Assembly: GCA_024277595.1 (NCBI GenBank) | Contig: JAJRUV010000144.1 | Span: 1-33,123, forward strand | DNA length: 33,123 nucleotides | DNA from: Gammaproteobacteria bacterium | GTDB taxonomy: Bacteria; Pseudomonadota; Gammaproteobacteria; Thiohalospirales; Thiohalospiraceae | Direction of reading: 5' to 3' | Shown here: positions 8,226 through 16,913 of the stretch, one piece after another | Layout: each line of letters starts with the position of its first letter | How positions within the stretch are numbered: the first letter of the stretch is position 1 | The notes under the pieces: generated by a model | The model's input: only the letters and a program-made list of their open reading frames with translations | Databases searched by the model: none | Told to the model about the DNA's origin: nothing | Program-made: the position numbers and the translations under genes

Positions 8226-8734
8226 ACCGTCGGATCTCGGCCCGACAGCCGCCTTCATTTTCTTTGAATCGCAAAGAAAACGAAGCAAAAGAAACTCTTT
8301 TTATTTCTGTCGCCTGATTTCGGTACTGCGTTGCAGCTGAGGGTGTCGGATAATACAACGACCTTCTGAGTGTTGATGTGCCAAAAGGCAGAAGGGCACC
8401 GACGAGCAAAAAGCCGCTCGAACGGGCTGAACGGTAAGTGCCGTGGGAATAATGGAAAATCATTCCGGGATCTGCCGGTTAAGGCTGTTTTTTGTTCCCG
8501 TGTGACGCAGCCGGAGCTTTACCCTGATTTTGAGGAATTCGAACAAGGATGTTTGAGCCGCAGGCGAGTTTCCGAGCGAGCTCAAAACCGGGATAAAGCG
8601 CAGGGAACCCGCCTAAGGCGGGCAAGGAGTTCGGGCGCATTTCTTTGCTTCGTTTCTTTGGGCGCCCAAAGAAATGAAGGTGCCGTGCGGGGGCGCAACC
8701 CCGCTTAACTCCTGTCGGGGCGCAACCCGACGGT
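8226..8734. repeat. About 0.5 kb non-coding element with long imperfect inverted-repeat ends and internal hairpins
   Basis: The outer ends are inverted copies. The left arm (8226-8295) and right arm (8641-8733) share, outer to inner, an accgtcgg...cccgacag hairpin, then cttcat, then ttctttg...caaagaaa followed by cgaagcaaa(a)gaaa. The right arm has an extra block of about 25 bases holding a second GC-rich hairpin (8686-8704). Inside are further stems: TTTGAGC 8552-8558 with GCTCAAA 8580-8586, CCCGCC 8608-8613 with GGCGGG 8617-8622, and GCTTTACCC/GGGATAAAGC. Open frames across it have no family character. It fits a dispersed non-autonomous element (MITE-like) or a large structured RNA; I cannot identify a family. 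It fills the gap between 8194 and 8782. Confidence 0.72.
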
Positions 8735-8781
8735 CCTGACCTTGACCTCAAATTATTCAAAAAGAAGAAAAGGTAAAATAG

Positions 8782-9828
8782 ATGATCGACAAAAACATGT
8801 TCGCCAGTGACAATTACAGCGGCATCTGCCCCAGTGCCTGGAAAGCACTCGAAGAAGCCAATCATGGATTTGGTTGTGCTTATGGTGATGACGACTGGAC
8901 ACATCGTGCCTGCGATGCCCTGCGAGATTTTTTCGAAACTGATTGTCAGGTTTTCTTTGTTTTCAATGGAACCGCTGCCAACAGTTTAGCCCTGGCTTCT
9001 CTCTGCCGTTCCTATCACAGCATTATCTGCCATGAACTGGCTCATGTTGAGACCGACGAGTGTGGTGCCTGTGAATTTTTTTCCAATGGGACCAAGGTTC
9101 TCCTGGTTCCCGGTGCCGATGGCAAAGTGGACCTTGATGCCGTGCGCCATACGGTAGAACGTCGGACAGATATCCACTACCCCAAACCCAAAGCCCTGAG
9201 TCTGACCCAGGCAACAGAGGTCGGAACTCTCTATACCGTTGCTGAAATGGCGGCGATTGGCGGGTTGGCCAAGGGGCTGGGGCTCAAGTTGCATGTTGAT
9301 GGTGCTCGCTTTGCCAATGCTCTGGCTTCTCTCAATGTGGCCCCGGCTGAACTCAGTTGGCGAGCCGGTGTCGATGTTCTGACCTTTGGCGGGACCAAGA
9401 ATGGGATGCCGGTTGGAGAGGCGGTTGTCTTTTTCGATCACAAGCTGGCGGAAGAATTCGATTTTCGTTGTAAACAGGCGGGTCAGCTGGCATCTAAAAT
9501 GCGTTTTCTGGCGGCACCCTGGGCCGGAATGCTCGAAGCAGGAGCCTTGCTCGACAACGCTGACCATGCCAACAGCATGGCGCGTCTGCTGGCGACGCAA
9601 CTGACCGGGATTGAGGGGATCAGCCTGGTTCATCCGGTTGAGGCCAGTGCTGTTTTTGTGCGACTGCCCGAACCTCTGATTGATGCCCTGCATGATGCCG
9701 GCTGGCATTTCTATACTTTTATCGGCAGCGGCCATGCACGTTTCATGTGCTCCTGGCAGACCACCGCAGCTGATGTTGGCTATTTTGTTGCCGAGGTCAA
9801 ACGTCTGGCCGACTTGCAAAAGATTTAA
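8782..9828 (+). CDS. Low-specificity L-threonine aldolase family PLP enzyme
   Basis: A 348-residue fold-type I PLP enzyme of the beta-eliminating lyase/threonine aldolase family, which cleaves L-threonine or allo-threonine to glycine and acetaldehyde. Visible motifs: FNGTAANSLAL (phosphate-binding region), HELAHVETDECGA, the cofactor aspartate in HVDGARFANAL (Asp173), and the Schiff-base lysine in FGGTKNG (Lys206). Length is typical. AAAAGG lies about 9 bases before the ATG. The gene follows the inverted-repeat element and no clear promoter was seen. The family is sure; exact stereospecificity is not. Confidence 0.92.
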   Translation: MIDKNMFASDNYSGICPSAWKALEEANHGFGCAYGDDDWTHRACDALRDFFETDCQVFFVFNGTAANSLALASLCRSYHSIICHELAHVETDECGACEFFSNGTKVLLVPGADGKVDLDAVRHTVERRTDIHYPKPKALSLTQATEVGTLYTVAEMAAIGGLAKGLGLKLHVDGARFANALASLNVAPAELSWRAGVDVLTFGGTKNGMPVGEAVVFFDHKLAEEFDFRCKQAGQLASKMRFLAAPWAGMLEAGALLDNADHANSMARLLATQLTGIEGISLVHPVEASAVFVRLPEPLIDALHDAGWHFYTFIGSGHARFMCSWQTTAADVGYFVAEVKRLADLQKI

Positions 9829-9882
9829 AGTTGTTCATAATTGACGGGCGGGAGGGGTTGTTTTATCTCAGGGATACTTTGT

Positions 9883-10740
9883 ATGGCCCGTTATCAGGAT
9901 TTTTCCACCATCGTCAGTACCATGGGAGATCTGCCTCCTTCCCCTCTGGTTGCGACCAAGTTGCTCGAATTGTTGCGTAAAGCCGATACCGAAACCCGTG
10001 AACTGGTGACCACCCTTTCGCTTGACCCGGCAGTTTCGGCGCGGGTTCTCAAAATGGCAAATTCTGTCTACTACGACCAGCAACGTCAGATCACAACCGT
10101 TGAGCGCGCGATTATCGTTATCGGGCAGAACACCTTGCGTAACATGGTGCTCGACAGCAGTTTACGAAATGCCAAGCGAACCTATGGATTGCTGGAGCGG
10201 CGGCTGTGGGAAAATTCAATTGCCAGTGCTGTGGCCTGCCGGATGATTGCGCGGACAACTGGCGGTTACGATCCTGAAGAGGCCTATCTTGCCGGGCTGT
10301 TACACCAGATTGGCAAAACGGTAATGATCAACAGGGATAAAAATCTTTACCTGGAAGTGCAGAGAATTGTTGATGCCGGTGAAGGCGAGTTGATTGATGT
10401 TGAACGGGGTCTTTTTGCCTATTCGCATGAAATGGTCGGTGCAGCGTTGCTCGATTACTGGAATTTTCCTGAACAACTGATTTCTTCAACCCATCATCAC
10501 CATGATTTTGAGGGCTTGGCTGATGAGGAGCCGGAGTTGTATACTCTCTGTGCAATCATAAATCTGGCGGATGGATTCTGTCGTTATTTCGGTGTAGGTT
10601 ATCCACATCTTGACGAGGAGCTTGACCTGTCTTTATTGCCAGGTGCTTTGATCCTTAAATTGAATCCGGTCCAGATTGAAGCGTTGCTACCGCAGTTCAG
10701 AGAGGCGTTTTCGCGTGAGCGGGGACTTTTTCTCTCCTGA
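9883..10740 (+). CDS. HDOD-domain signalling protein
   Basis: A 285-residue protein consisting essentially of one HDOD domain (a catalytically degenerate HD relative found with chemotaxis and c-di-GMP genes). It begins with the usual LPPSPLVATKLLELL helix, has DPAVSARVLKMANS, and the HD-like remnant LAGLLHQIGKTVM where a true HD pair is not kept, plus STHHHHDF. The ATG at 9883 follows AGGGAT at 8 bases; an in-frame TTG at 9841 lacks a binding site. It has no REC, EAL or GGDEF domain. It is probably a protein-interaction module; the partner is unknown. It reads in the same direction as the DRTGG gene. Confidence 0.88.
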   Translation: MARYQDFSTIVSTMGDLPPSPLVATKLLELLRKADTETRELVTTLSLDPAVSARVLKMANSVYYDQQRQITTVERAIIVIGQNTLRNMVLDSSLRNAKRTYGLLERRLWENSIASAVACRMIARTTGGYDPEEAYLAGLLHQIGKTVMINRDKNLYLEVQRIVDAGEGELIDVERGLFAYSHEMVGAALLDYWNFPEQLISSTHHHHDFEGLADEEPELYTLCAIINLADGFCRYFGVGYPHLDEELDLSLLPGALILKLNPVQIEALLPQFREAFSRERGLFLS

Positions 10741-10768
10741 AAGACTCATCTTTTTTGGAGCCCTTTGA

Positions 10769-11860
10769 GTGTCGAAAAAAATCTTTATTGCCGCCACAGG
10801 TCAGGATTGTGGCAAGACGACGACCAGCCTGTCGCTGATCCATCTCGCCCGAAAAAAATATCAACGGGTCGGTTTTATCAAACCCTTCGGTCCCAAACTG
10901 ATCGAGTATAAAGGTCGCCAGATCGATATGGATGCAGCGTTGATTTCGCACATCTACGGTCTGGATGATGATCTTGAATACATGTCGCCGGTGGTGGTTG
11001 AAAAGCAGACAACTCGTCGCTATCTCGATGGCAAGATCAGTCGTGATGATCTTCTGGCCTCTCTGGACCGTGCTATTGCCGCCCTTGAAAAAAAATGTGA
11101 TTTTCTGATTGTTGAAGGAGCAGGACATGCTGGCGTTGGTGCGGTCGTTGGACTGAGCAATGCCGAGGTTGCTGCGCGTTATCAGGCACCCGTTTTACTG
11201 GTGACTGGTGGGGGAGTCGGTCATGTTATCGATTCGGTCCATCTGAACCTGGCCCTGTTCCGAGAGGCCGGGGCTGAGGTCCGAATGCTGGTTCCGAACA
11301 AATTGATCCCGGCCAAGCGTAAAGCGACGCTGGAATATCTTGAAAAAGCCTTCGCGTCACAACCTTTTAAGGTGATTGGCGGGTTCAACTATTCACCGAT
11401 TCTGGCTGATCCGACCCTGCGTCATATTGCCCGGTTACTCGGTTTGCAACTGCATGCCCGAGATGATCAGTCTTTGCGTATTGCCCACCATTTACAGATG
11501 GGGGCAGCATCGACACAACGGGTTGTCGATCTGTTGCAGCCTTCAACCTTACTGGTGGTAACCAGCAGTCGCGATGAACTGTTGGTGATGTTGGCATCGC
11601 TCTATCATATTCCTGAGTTTAAAGAAAAAATTGCCGGGCTGGTGATTCCCGGTCTTGCCCCGGTGGCCGATATTGTTCAGCGAATTCTTAACGATGCGGG
11701 CATTCCCTACATGCGCAGTACTGCAACCACAGCAGAGGTTTTTTCCCGAATCAGCGAAGATGTTTCGAAAATTGGTCCTGAAGATTGTGAGAAAATATCC
11801 CTGATTCAAAAACTGGCCGAGAGTGAGCTCTGTTTTGATACGATTGATGCCTTGCTCTGA
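10769..11860 (+). CDS. BioD-like P-loop / DRTGG-domain protein (Pta N-terminal-like)
   Basis: A 363-residue cytosolic protein. Residues 1 to about 205 form a dethiobiotin-synthetase-like P-loop domain with Walker A ATGQDCGKTT and the FLIVEGAGHAGVGAVV strand. Residues about 215-335 match a DRTGG domain (QMGAAST near its start; LLVVTSSRDELLV; GLVIPG). This pairing is the same as the N-terminal part of long phosphotransacetylases, here without the catalytic acetyltransferase. A regulatory or nucleotide-sensing role is likely but the ligand is unknown. A GTG start at 10769 follows TTGGAG at 8 bases. Confidence 0.87.
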   Translation: MSKKIFIAATGQDCGKTTTSLSLIHLARKKYQRVGFIKPFGPKLIEYKGRQIDMDAALISHIYGLDDDLEYMSPVVVEKQTTRRYLDGKISRDDLLASLDRAIAALEKKCDFLIVEGAGHAGVGAVVGLSNAEVAARYQAPVLLVTGGGVGHVIDSVHLNLALFREAGAEVRMLVPNKLIPAKRKATLEYLEKAFASQPFKVIGGFNYSPILADPTLRHIARLLGLQLHARDDQSLRIAHHLQMGAASTQRVVDLLQPSTLLVVTSSRDELLVMLASLYHIPEFKEKIAGLVIPGLAPVADIVQRILNDAGIPYMRSTATTAEVFSRISEDVSKIGPEDCEKISLIQKLAESELCFDTIDALL

Positions 11861-11918
11861 AAGGCTGTCCTGATGGTCCTGGTTGTCAATTCTTCAATAA
11901 AATAGGATGAGGTGAAAT

Positions 11919-13178
11919 ATGGGTTTTCTGGGGAAACTGTTCGGGTCTGGACCCGATATCGCAAAGCTGCGTCAGGCGCTGGAACAAAACCGCTATGCCG
12001 ATGCTGTTCACCTGGCGGAGGATCTGGTAGACGCAGGCGACACGAGTGATGATCTTGCTGCCTTGCAGGAGCTTGCTCTGGATGGTTTGGCCCGCCTGAA
12101 CCTTGAAGAAGGGCAACGATTGCTGGCTGTCGATGATCTAACGCGAGCGATGGAACACCTTCACCTGGCGCGCTCTCAAGCAAAGGCTTCCGATCTGATC
12201 GCCAGTATCGAAGCGGTCCTGACAACGCTGAGAGAGGGGGCCGAACCTCATAGTGAAAGTCCTGCTGCGGAACCGGTTCCTGCAACCCGGTCAAGTTGCG
12301 CTGATTGTGCGACGCTTCCTGCTGCGGGATCAGAAACCCAAATCAGCATGCCTGACCAGCAGATCCAGCTGGAGTTGATTCTTGCGGCCTATCCGCCCGA
12401 GTTGCAGCAACGCTATCTGGCCCAATCAGATCAGTTTCTGCAGGCATTTATTCTGGGTCATGAGGGACAAGATCAACCTGCGTTGGACCTTTGGCTTCAG
12501 TTGCCAGAAAATGAACAGAATGATCTGTATCTGTTTGAACTCGGATGTCTTTATGGTCGGACGGGTAAAATAGCCGAGGGTGTAAAGTTGCTCCGGCAAG
12601 CCCTGGATCTTGAACAGGGCAATCTGCTGTTTCTCGATAGTTTGCTGGATCTGATGCTGTCGCAGGATGATCTGCAAAAGGCGCTGGAGTTGTTGCAACA
12701 GCAACTTGCGGATGGGGCTGATCCAGCTTTTTGTCATGCTCGGATAGCGGCACTGCAATATCGGCTGCAAAAGCCAGATGCTGCTTTTACCTCAGCTGTC
12801 CATGCACTTGAAGGCGGCTTTTCAGAACCTGATTTTATGGTTCTGGCAGCAGAACTGTTTGAGCGGGCTGGCCAGATTCAGGAAGCAGAACAACTGCTTG
12901 CCAGTTTGCCTGGCGGAGGTTGTGGTGGGGGGATAAATCTGTATCTGGCCGAATTCTGGTTACGGCAAAAACGTGAACTCGGCAAGGTGCTGGATGCTTT
13001 TAATGATGCTTGTCGTCAGGAACCCGATAATCCACGCTGGCAATTACGTGTTGCGCAGACATATCTGGCCCGCAACTGGCGCAAGCAGGGGGTCGAGTTG
13101 TTACAGCGTGTGGTGGGAGATCCACGCCTTGACGAGGTGTTGCGAAGTGAAGCAAAACAACTGTTAGCTGGAGGATGA
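11919..13178 (+). CDS. Tetratricopeptide-repeat-like protein
   Basis: A 419-residue soluble protein with no signal peptide. The N-terminal 110 residues form helical pairs (DIAKLRQALEQNRYADAVHLAEDLV). A low-complexity linker with two close cysteines (SCADC) follows at about 118-145. Residues about 180-415 are TPR/Sel1-like helical repeats (LYLFELGCLYGRTGKIAEGVKLLRQALDLE; NLLFLDSLLDLMLSQDDLQKALELLQQQ; WQLRVAQTYLARNWRKQGVELLQRV). Such proteins are scaffolds; the partner is unknown. It starts with a normal binding site and ends 9 bases before the YbaK gene. Confidence 0.8.
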   Translation: MGFLGKLFGSGPDIAKLRQALEQNRYADAVHLAEDLVDAGDTSDDLAALQELALDGLARLNLEEGQRLLAVDDLTRAMEHLHLARSQAKASDLIASIEAVLTTLREGAEPHSESPAAEPVPATRSSCADCATLPAAGSETQISMPDQQIQLELILAAYPPELQQRYLAQSDQFLQAFILGHEGQDQPALDLWLQLPENEQNDLYLFELGCLYGRTGKIAEGVKLLRQALDLEQGNLLFLDSLLDLMLSQDDLQKALELLQQQLADGADPAFCHARIAALQYRLQKPDAAFTSAVHALEGGFSEPDFMVLAAELFERAGQIQEAEQLLASLPGGGCGGGINLYLAEFWLRQKRELGKVLDAFNDACRQEPDNPRWQLRVAQTYLARNWRKQGVELLQRVVGDPRLDEVLRSEAKQLLAGG

Positions 13179-13187
13179 AAGACCAAT

Positions 13188-13658
13188 ATGCCTGATATTG
13201 AAGAAGTGAAGGCCTGGCTTGAAAAGCGTGGGATCGAAGTCTGGCAGTATGATCAGCCAACGCCGACCGCTGCGACTGCAGCGCAGGCCGTAGGTTGCAG
13301 CGTTGCCGAAATTGCCAAAACGCTCCTTTTTATTGTTGGTGGTGATCCTTTGGTTGTTGTGACCTGTGGTGATATGAAGGTCAAAAGTTCATTGCTCAAG
13401 CGGGAAACGGGCCGGACCGGCAAGGTCAAGTTACCCCAGGCCGATGAGGTGAAAAAACTTACCGGATACGCTCCGGGCGGGGTTTGTCCCTTTTTGCTGC
13501 CCTCGACTTTGCCGGTATTTCTTGACCGTTCCCTTAAGCGTTTTGAGAAGACATATGCCGCCGCAGGAGATGATGCCTCTGCTGTCCCGGTTTCAGCTGC
13601 TGATCTTGAAGCCATATGTGCCGGGACCTGGGTCGATGCTTGTGAGCTTATGGCGTAG
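13188..13658 (+). CDS. YbaK/EbsC-family aminoacyl-tRNA deacylase
   Basis: A 156-residue protein of the YbaK/ProX family that hydrolyses mischarged tRNA (for example Cys-tRNAPro or Ala-tRNAPro). Family features seen: TAATAAQAVGCSVAEIAKTLLF, the lysine of that KTLLF strand, the D-x-KVKSSLLKR segment, and the TGYAPGGVCPFLLP loop with the conserved GGV-P. Length is normal. It sits 9 bases after the TPR gene and is followed by a strong terminator, so it ends this transcription unit. Which mischarged tRNA is edited cannot be told. Confidence 0.9.
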   Translation: MPDIEEVKAWLEKRGIEVWQYDQPTPTAATAAQAVGCSVAEIAKTLLFIVGGDPLVVVTCGDMKVKSSLLKRETGRTGKVKLPQADEVKKLTGYAPGGVCPFLLPSTLPVFLDRSLKRFEKTYAAAGDDASAVPVSAADLEAICAGTWVDACELMA

Positions 13659-13691
13659 TTACTGCTTCGGGTAAAACAACATTTATTTATG

Positions 13692-13734
13692 CGCCCTGAC
13701 ATGAGTCATTCTGTCAGGGCGTTTTGTTTTTTTT
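13692..13734 (+). terminator. Rho-independent terminator after the YbaK gene
   Basis: A perfect 10-bp stem CGCCCTGACA (13692-13701) / TGTCAGGGCG (13712-13721) with a 10-base loop, followed by a run of T (13722-13734, one G). It closes the 8782-13658 gene group. Confidence 0.95.
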
Positions 13735-13816
13735 ATTCGTCCACTAGATGCACGGATTTTTTAGCTAATGTACTGAAATTAAATAATTAAAAGTGGGAGC
13801 AAGATAATTTTTTGAT

Positions 13817-13923
13817 ACATAAAAGGTATTTTTATGTGATAAGGTACCTGTGGTTTAATGTTCTTTCTTAAATATTTCAGTCGAGAATCTTTGCTTGAAG
13901 ATTGTGTTTCGATAAAATATAAT
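13817..13923 (+). promoter_or_regulatory. Promoter of the signalling operon, with an upstream AT-rich palindrome
   Basis: TTGAAG (13895-13900) and a perfect TATAAT (13918-13923) are separated by 17 bases, a good sigma-70-type promoter about 40 bases before the kinase start at 13966. About 60 bases upstream lies a perfect inverted repeat ACATAAAA (13817-13824) / TTTTATGT (13830-13837), a possible regulator site. The whole 13735-13965 gap is AT-rich compared with the genes around it. Confidence 0.72.
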
Positions 13924-13965
13924 GCCGTTTTAAAACTATTGAAGAATTGCTGGATTGCTTGAACG

Positions 13966-15081
13966 ATGAAATTAAGACGCGGATTCCATTTTCTGGGTGA
14001 CCGAATGCGTGCAGGTCATCAGCAGTCGCCATTAGCGTCGTCCCGTAGTGAACGCGATCCACACTGGGAATTTGGCCAGATTCTTGACAATATCGATGTC
14101 GGGGTACTGGTCCTTGATCTTGAAGCCCGGCGCATCGACTATCGTAATCCCGTTTTTTGTACCGTTTTGCAGGACACCCGGCTTTGTAACAGCTTTGAAC
14201 GGTTGAATGAGCTGATTCTGTCTGGTCAGACCATGCCCAGGTCTGGTCCGGCATCGGTCCTGATTCCTTATCGTGATCGTACCCTTGGTTGTTCGATCTA
14301 TGAAATCGGGGAACGGTATCGCTGCATATTTATCCGGGATATCAGTGAAAAGATGCGACTTGAGTCGATCGCTCAAGCGGTCAACACCATGGACAATATC
14401 GGATTCATTTTTTCTGGTGTTCGTCACGAGATTGGTAATCCACTCAACTCGCTCAAAATGGCTCTAAGCGTACTGAGAACAAACCTTGACAGTTTCAGTC
14501 GCGAAACGGTTCTCGAATATATCGACCGGGGGCTGGCTGATATCGGACGGGTCGAGTTCTTGCTCAAGTCGATGAAGAGCTTTGCCGTTTTTGAACGCAT
14601 GGAACTGAAGGATGTCGAGCTTGGGGAGTTTATGCGCCGTTTTATGGCGTTGGTGGGTCGCGAGTTCAGCGAGCGAGGCATTTCTCTTGTATTTGCCGAT
14701 CCGATAGATATCGCCCGGGTGCATATCGATGGGCGGGCTTTGCATCAGGCATTGCTGAACTTGCTGGCGAATGCTGCTGATGCCCTTGAAGGGGTGGCTG
14801 ATCCCGAGATTCATATTTTTGCTGAAGAACGGGAGCAATTGGTCCGACTGGTGGTTTCGGATAACGGCTGTGGTATTTCTGATGCGCAAAAACGCCATCT
14901 GTTTAAACCGTTCAATACCAGCAAGCCAGAAGGAAATGGCTTGGGCCTGGTTATTACCCGAAAACTGTTAGCTCAGATGAATGCCGACATCGAAATAGAG
15001 AGCAGCCCGGGGAACGGAACCCTGGCGATTATCAGTCTGCCCCTTAGTTCGGCAGAGAACAAAGCCAGAGACGATTCCTAA
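13966..15081 (+). CDS. Cytosolic PAS-type sensor histidine kinase
   Basis: A 371-residue kinase without membrane segments. Residues about 36-130 look like a PAS domain (FGQILDNIDVGVLVLDLEARRIDYRNPVF). The H-box VRHEIGNPLNSLKMAL contains phospho-acceptor His154. The ATPase domain has N-box LLNLLANAADALEG, G1 DNGCGI and G2 GNGLGL. All catalytic boxes are complete. It is first in an operon and directly precedes a REC-containing protein, so the two are a probable pair. With no membrane anchor, the signal must be intracellular or relayed from the membrane sensor at the operon's end. The ATG at 13966 lacks a strong binding site, so the exact start is less certain. Confidence 0.92.
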   Translation: MKLRRGFHFLGDRMRAGHQQSPLASSRSERDPHWEFGQILDNIDVGVLVLDLEARRIDYRNPVFCTVLQDTRLCNSFERLNELILSGQTMPRSGPASVLIPYRDRTLGCSIYEIGERYRCIFIRDISEKMRLESIAQAVNTMDNIGFIFSGVRHEIGNPLNSLKMALSVLRTNLDSFSRETVLEYIDRGLADIGRVEFLLKSMKSFAVFERMELKDVELGEFMRRFMALVGREFSERGISLVFADPIDIARVHIDGRALHQALLNLLANAADALEGVADPEIHIFAEEREQLVRLVVSDNGCGISDAQKRHLFKPFNTSKPEGNGLGLVITRKLLAQMNADIEIESSPGNGTLAIISLPLSSAENKARDDS

Positions 15082-15105
15082 GTCGTCAGACACACAGGAT
15101 AGACT

Positions 15106-16224
15106 ATGACTGACAATACCGGCCTTGAAACGGTCCTGATTGTTGATGATGAAAAAACATTTTTGTTGTCCCTCAAGGATGGGTTGAAAATCCATGAGGA
15201 CAAGTTTCGCGTTCTGACGGCGGAAAGTGGCAAAGAGGCCGTTTCCCTGTTGCGAGCCCTGCCGGTCGACCTGCTGGTTACTGACCTCAAGATGCCGGAA
15301 ATGGACGGCTTTGAATTGTTGGCCTGGACGACACGGGAAAGACCGGATCTGCCGGTGATCGTGATGACGGCATTCGGAACCTCCGATATCGAAGCCCAGC
15401 TGGCAGAAATCGAAACCCTGCAGTATCTGGAAAAACCCCTGGCTCTGGCTGATCTTGAAAACGCCATTTTTACGACCTTAAAGGCCAAGGCTCGCAGTTA
15501 TATCCGTGGTATCGCGCTGGCAACCTTTCTTCAGCTGATGCACATGGAAAAAAAGACCTGCACTCTCAAAATTGCTCAGGGACAACGTAATGGCTATCTT
15601 TACCTGAAAAGGGGAGAGTTGCTGGATGCCGAGTGTGGGGAACTGCACGGTGAGAGTGCTGCCTATGAGATCATGGCCTGGGAAGATGCTGAAATAGAAA
15701 TGGATTCGGTCTGTCGTCGCCAGGAGCAGGTGATTACCACCGGGCTTGAACATCTGCTCATTGATGCGTTCAGGCGTAAGGATGAAGACAGTCGAGACAA
15801 TTCAGCATCATCTTTTGCTGAACCGCCTCCTGTGTCGGGGGAGGAGACAGAAGTATTCCCAGGGGTTGTAGGCGCAGGAGAGAGCTCACCCGAGGTTGTT
15901 GCACGACAAAAGCTGGTAGAGGTTCTTACCCGTCATCCGGGAGTGCAGGAGTTCGCCCTGTTTGATTCGACCGGTTTTCTTGAGAACTGTAACGAGGGAA
16001 AATGCAGCCTTGAAGATTTCGATCCGGTTCTTTTTCTGCAACAGGTAGAACGTCTCGATGACGTGTTGAGTTTTGGATCTTTCAGTCATATGTCGATTAC
16101 GACGGCCAGCAGATTTCATTGCCTGTTTTTTCGTTTTCAACAGCATCGGGTTGTGGTCAAGCTGGCCAGAGGGCAGCGGCCCTCTGCTGTTATGAAGCAG
16201 GTTAAACAATATCTGTGTCGATAG
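15106..16224 (+). CDS. Response regulator: REC + DUF4388/PATAN-like domain + C-terminal roadblock-like region
   Basis: A 372-residue protein. Residues 7-122 form a receiver domain with DD acidic pair, phospho-acceptor Asp60 (LLVTDLKMPEMDGFE) and Lys110 (LEKPL). Residues about 125-230 resemble DUF4388/PATAN (SYIRGIALATFLQLMHMEKKTCTLKI ... GYLYLKRGELLDAECGELHGESAAYEIMAWE). After an acidic Ser/Pro/Glu linker, residues about 262-372 form another alpha/beta domain (VEVLTRHPGVQEFALFDSTGFLENCNEG) similar in pattern to the two downstream roadblock-like proteins. There is no DNA-binding domain, so output is probably by protein contact. It lies 24 bases after the kinase. Confidence 0.88.
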   Translation: MTDNTGLETVLIVDDEKTFLLSLKDGLKIHEDKFRVLTAESGKEAVSLLRALPVDLLVTDLKMPEMDGFELLAWTTRERPDLPVIVMTAFGTSDIEAQLAEIETLQYLEKPLALADLENAIFTTLKAKARSYIRGIALATFLQLMHMEKKTCTLKIAQGQRNGYLYLKRGELLDAECGELHGESAAYEIMAWEDAEIEMDSVCRRQEQVITTGLEHLLIDAFRRKDEDSRDNSASSFAEPPPVSGEETEVFPGVVGAGESSPEVVARQKLVEVLTRHPGVQEFALFDSTGFLENCNEGKCSLEDFDPVLFLQQVERLDDVLSFGSFSHMSITTASRFHCLFFRFQQHRVVVKLARGQRPSAVMKQVKQYLCR

Positions 16225-16287
16225 TTCACCAGACGACGTTCAGGGACTATTCAGTTTCGAGCTGCGATCAGCGAAAAGGAGAAGAGC

Positions 16288-16902
16288 ATGAAGCAGGCAA
16301 TTGATGAACTCAAGGCCATCCCGGGTGTGGTTGGTGCCTGCCTGTTCAGTACCCAGAGTGGACTGCAACAGAGCAATCTTCCGGGGATTTTCAAGCCGGA
16401 AAAACTGACCGAGGTTGGTAAGCAGTTGAGTAAGCTGTTGACCGCCGGGCGGATGAGTTTCAGTGATATCAATGACCTGGCCTTGCACTATGATGAGTCG
16501 GTGGTGATTGCCCGTGAGCTGCGTAAGGGGCTGACAGTCTTTGCTATTTGCGATCCTTCATTCAATCACAATCTGCTGACAATGTCGCTCAATCTGCTGC
16601 AGGAGGAGTTGCGCGACCAGCCGGAGTCCTTGCAGGCATCTGGCCCGGCAGTCGCTGCTTCGGGTCCGGCTCCGGTCGGGGCTGAACTTGAGCCTGTCGT
16701 CACAGAACTCAAAGAATTGCTGGCAAAAATTCTTGGGCCGATGGCCGGGATTATTTTTGAAGAAATCCAGCAGGAATGGGCGCAGCAGGGGGCGACAGCG
16801 GCACGGTTGCCCGAACTGATTGAGATGCTCAATAAAGAGATTGGTGACCCGGAAAAAATAGCGGCTTACGAATCTTTGACCGCACCGTTGCTTCAGGTAT
16901 AA
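16288..16902 (+). CDS. Roadblock/LC7-like protein with a helical C-terminal domain
   Basis: A 204-residue soluble protein. Residues 1 to about 100 show the roadblock pattern (IDELKAIPGVVGACLFSTQSGLQQSNLPG, then VVIARELRKGLTVFAICDPSFNHNLLTMSLNLL). An Ala/Pro-rich linker at about 113-132 leads to a helical domain (ELKELLAKILGPMAGIIFEEIQQEWAQQG). Roadblock proteins such as MglB usually act on Ras-like GTPases or as dimeric scaffolds, but no such GTPase lies in this window. A strong AAAAGGAG precedes the ATG. Assignment is by pattern. Confidence 0.68.
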   Translation: MKQAIDELKAIPGVVGACLFSTQSGLQQSNLPGIFKPEKLTEVGKQLSKLLTAGRMSFSDINDLALHYDESVVIARELRKGLTVFAICDPSFNHNLLTMSLNLLQEELRDQPESLQASGPAVAASGPAPVGAELEPVVTELKELLAKILGPMAGIIFEEIQQEWAQQGATAARLPELIEMLNKEIGDPEKIAAYESLTAPLLQV

Positions 16903-16913
16903 GGGAGGGGCAT

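Noticed and set aside
8370-8904. Open frames on both strands across the inverted-repeat element
   Set aside because: No domain, no consistent ribosome binding site, and they follow the hairpin sequences; the region is better explained as a non-coding repeat.
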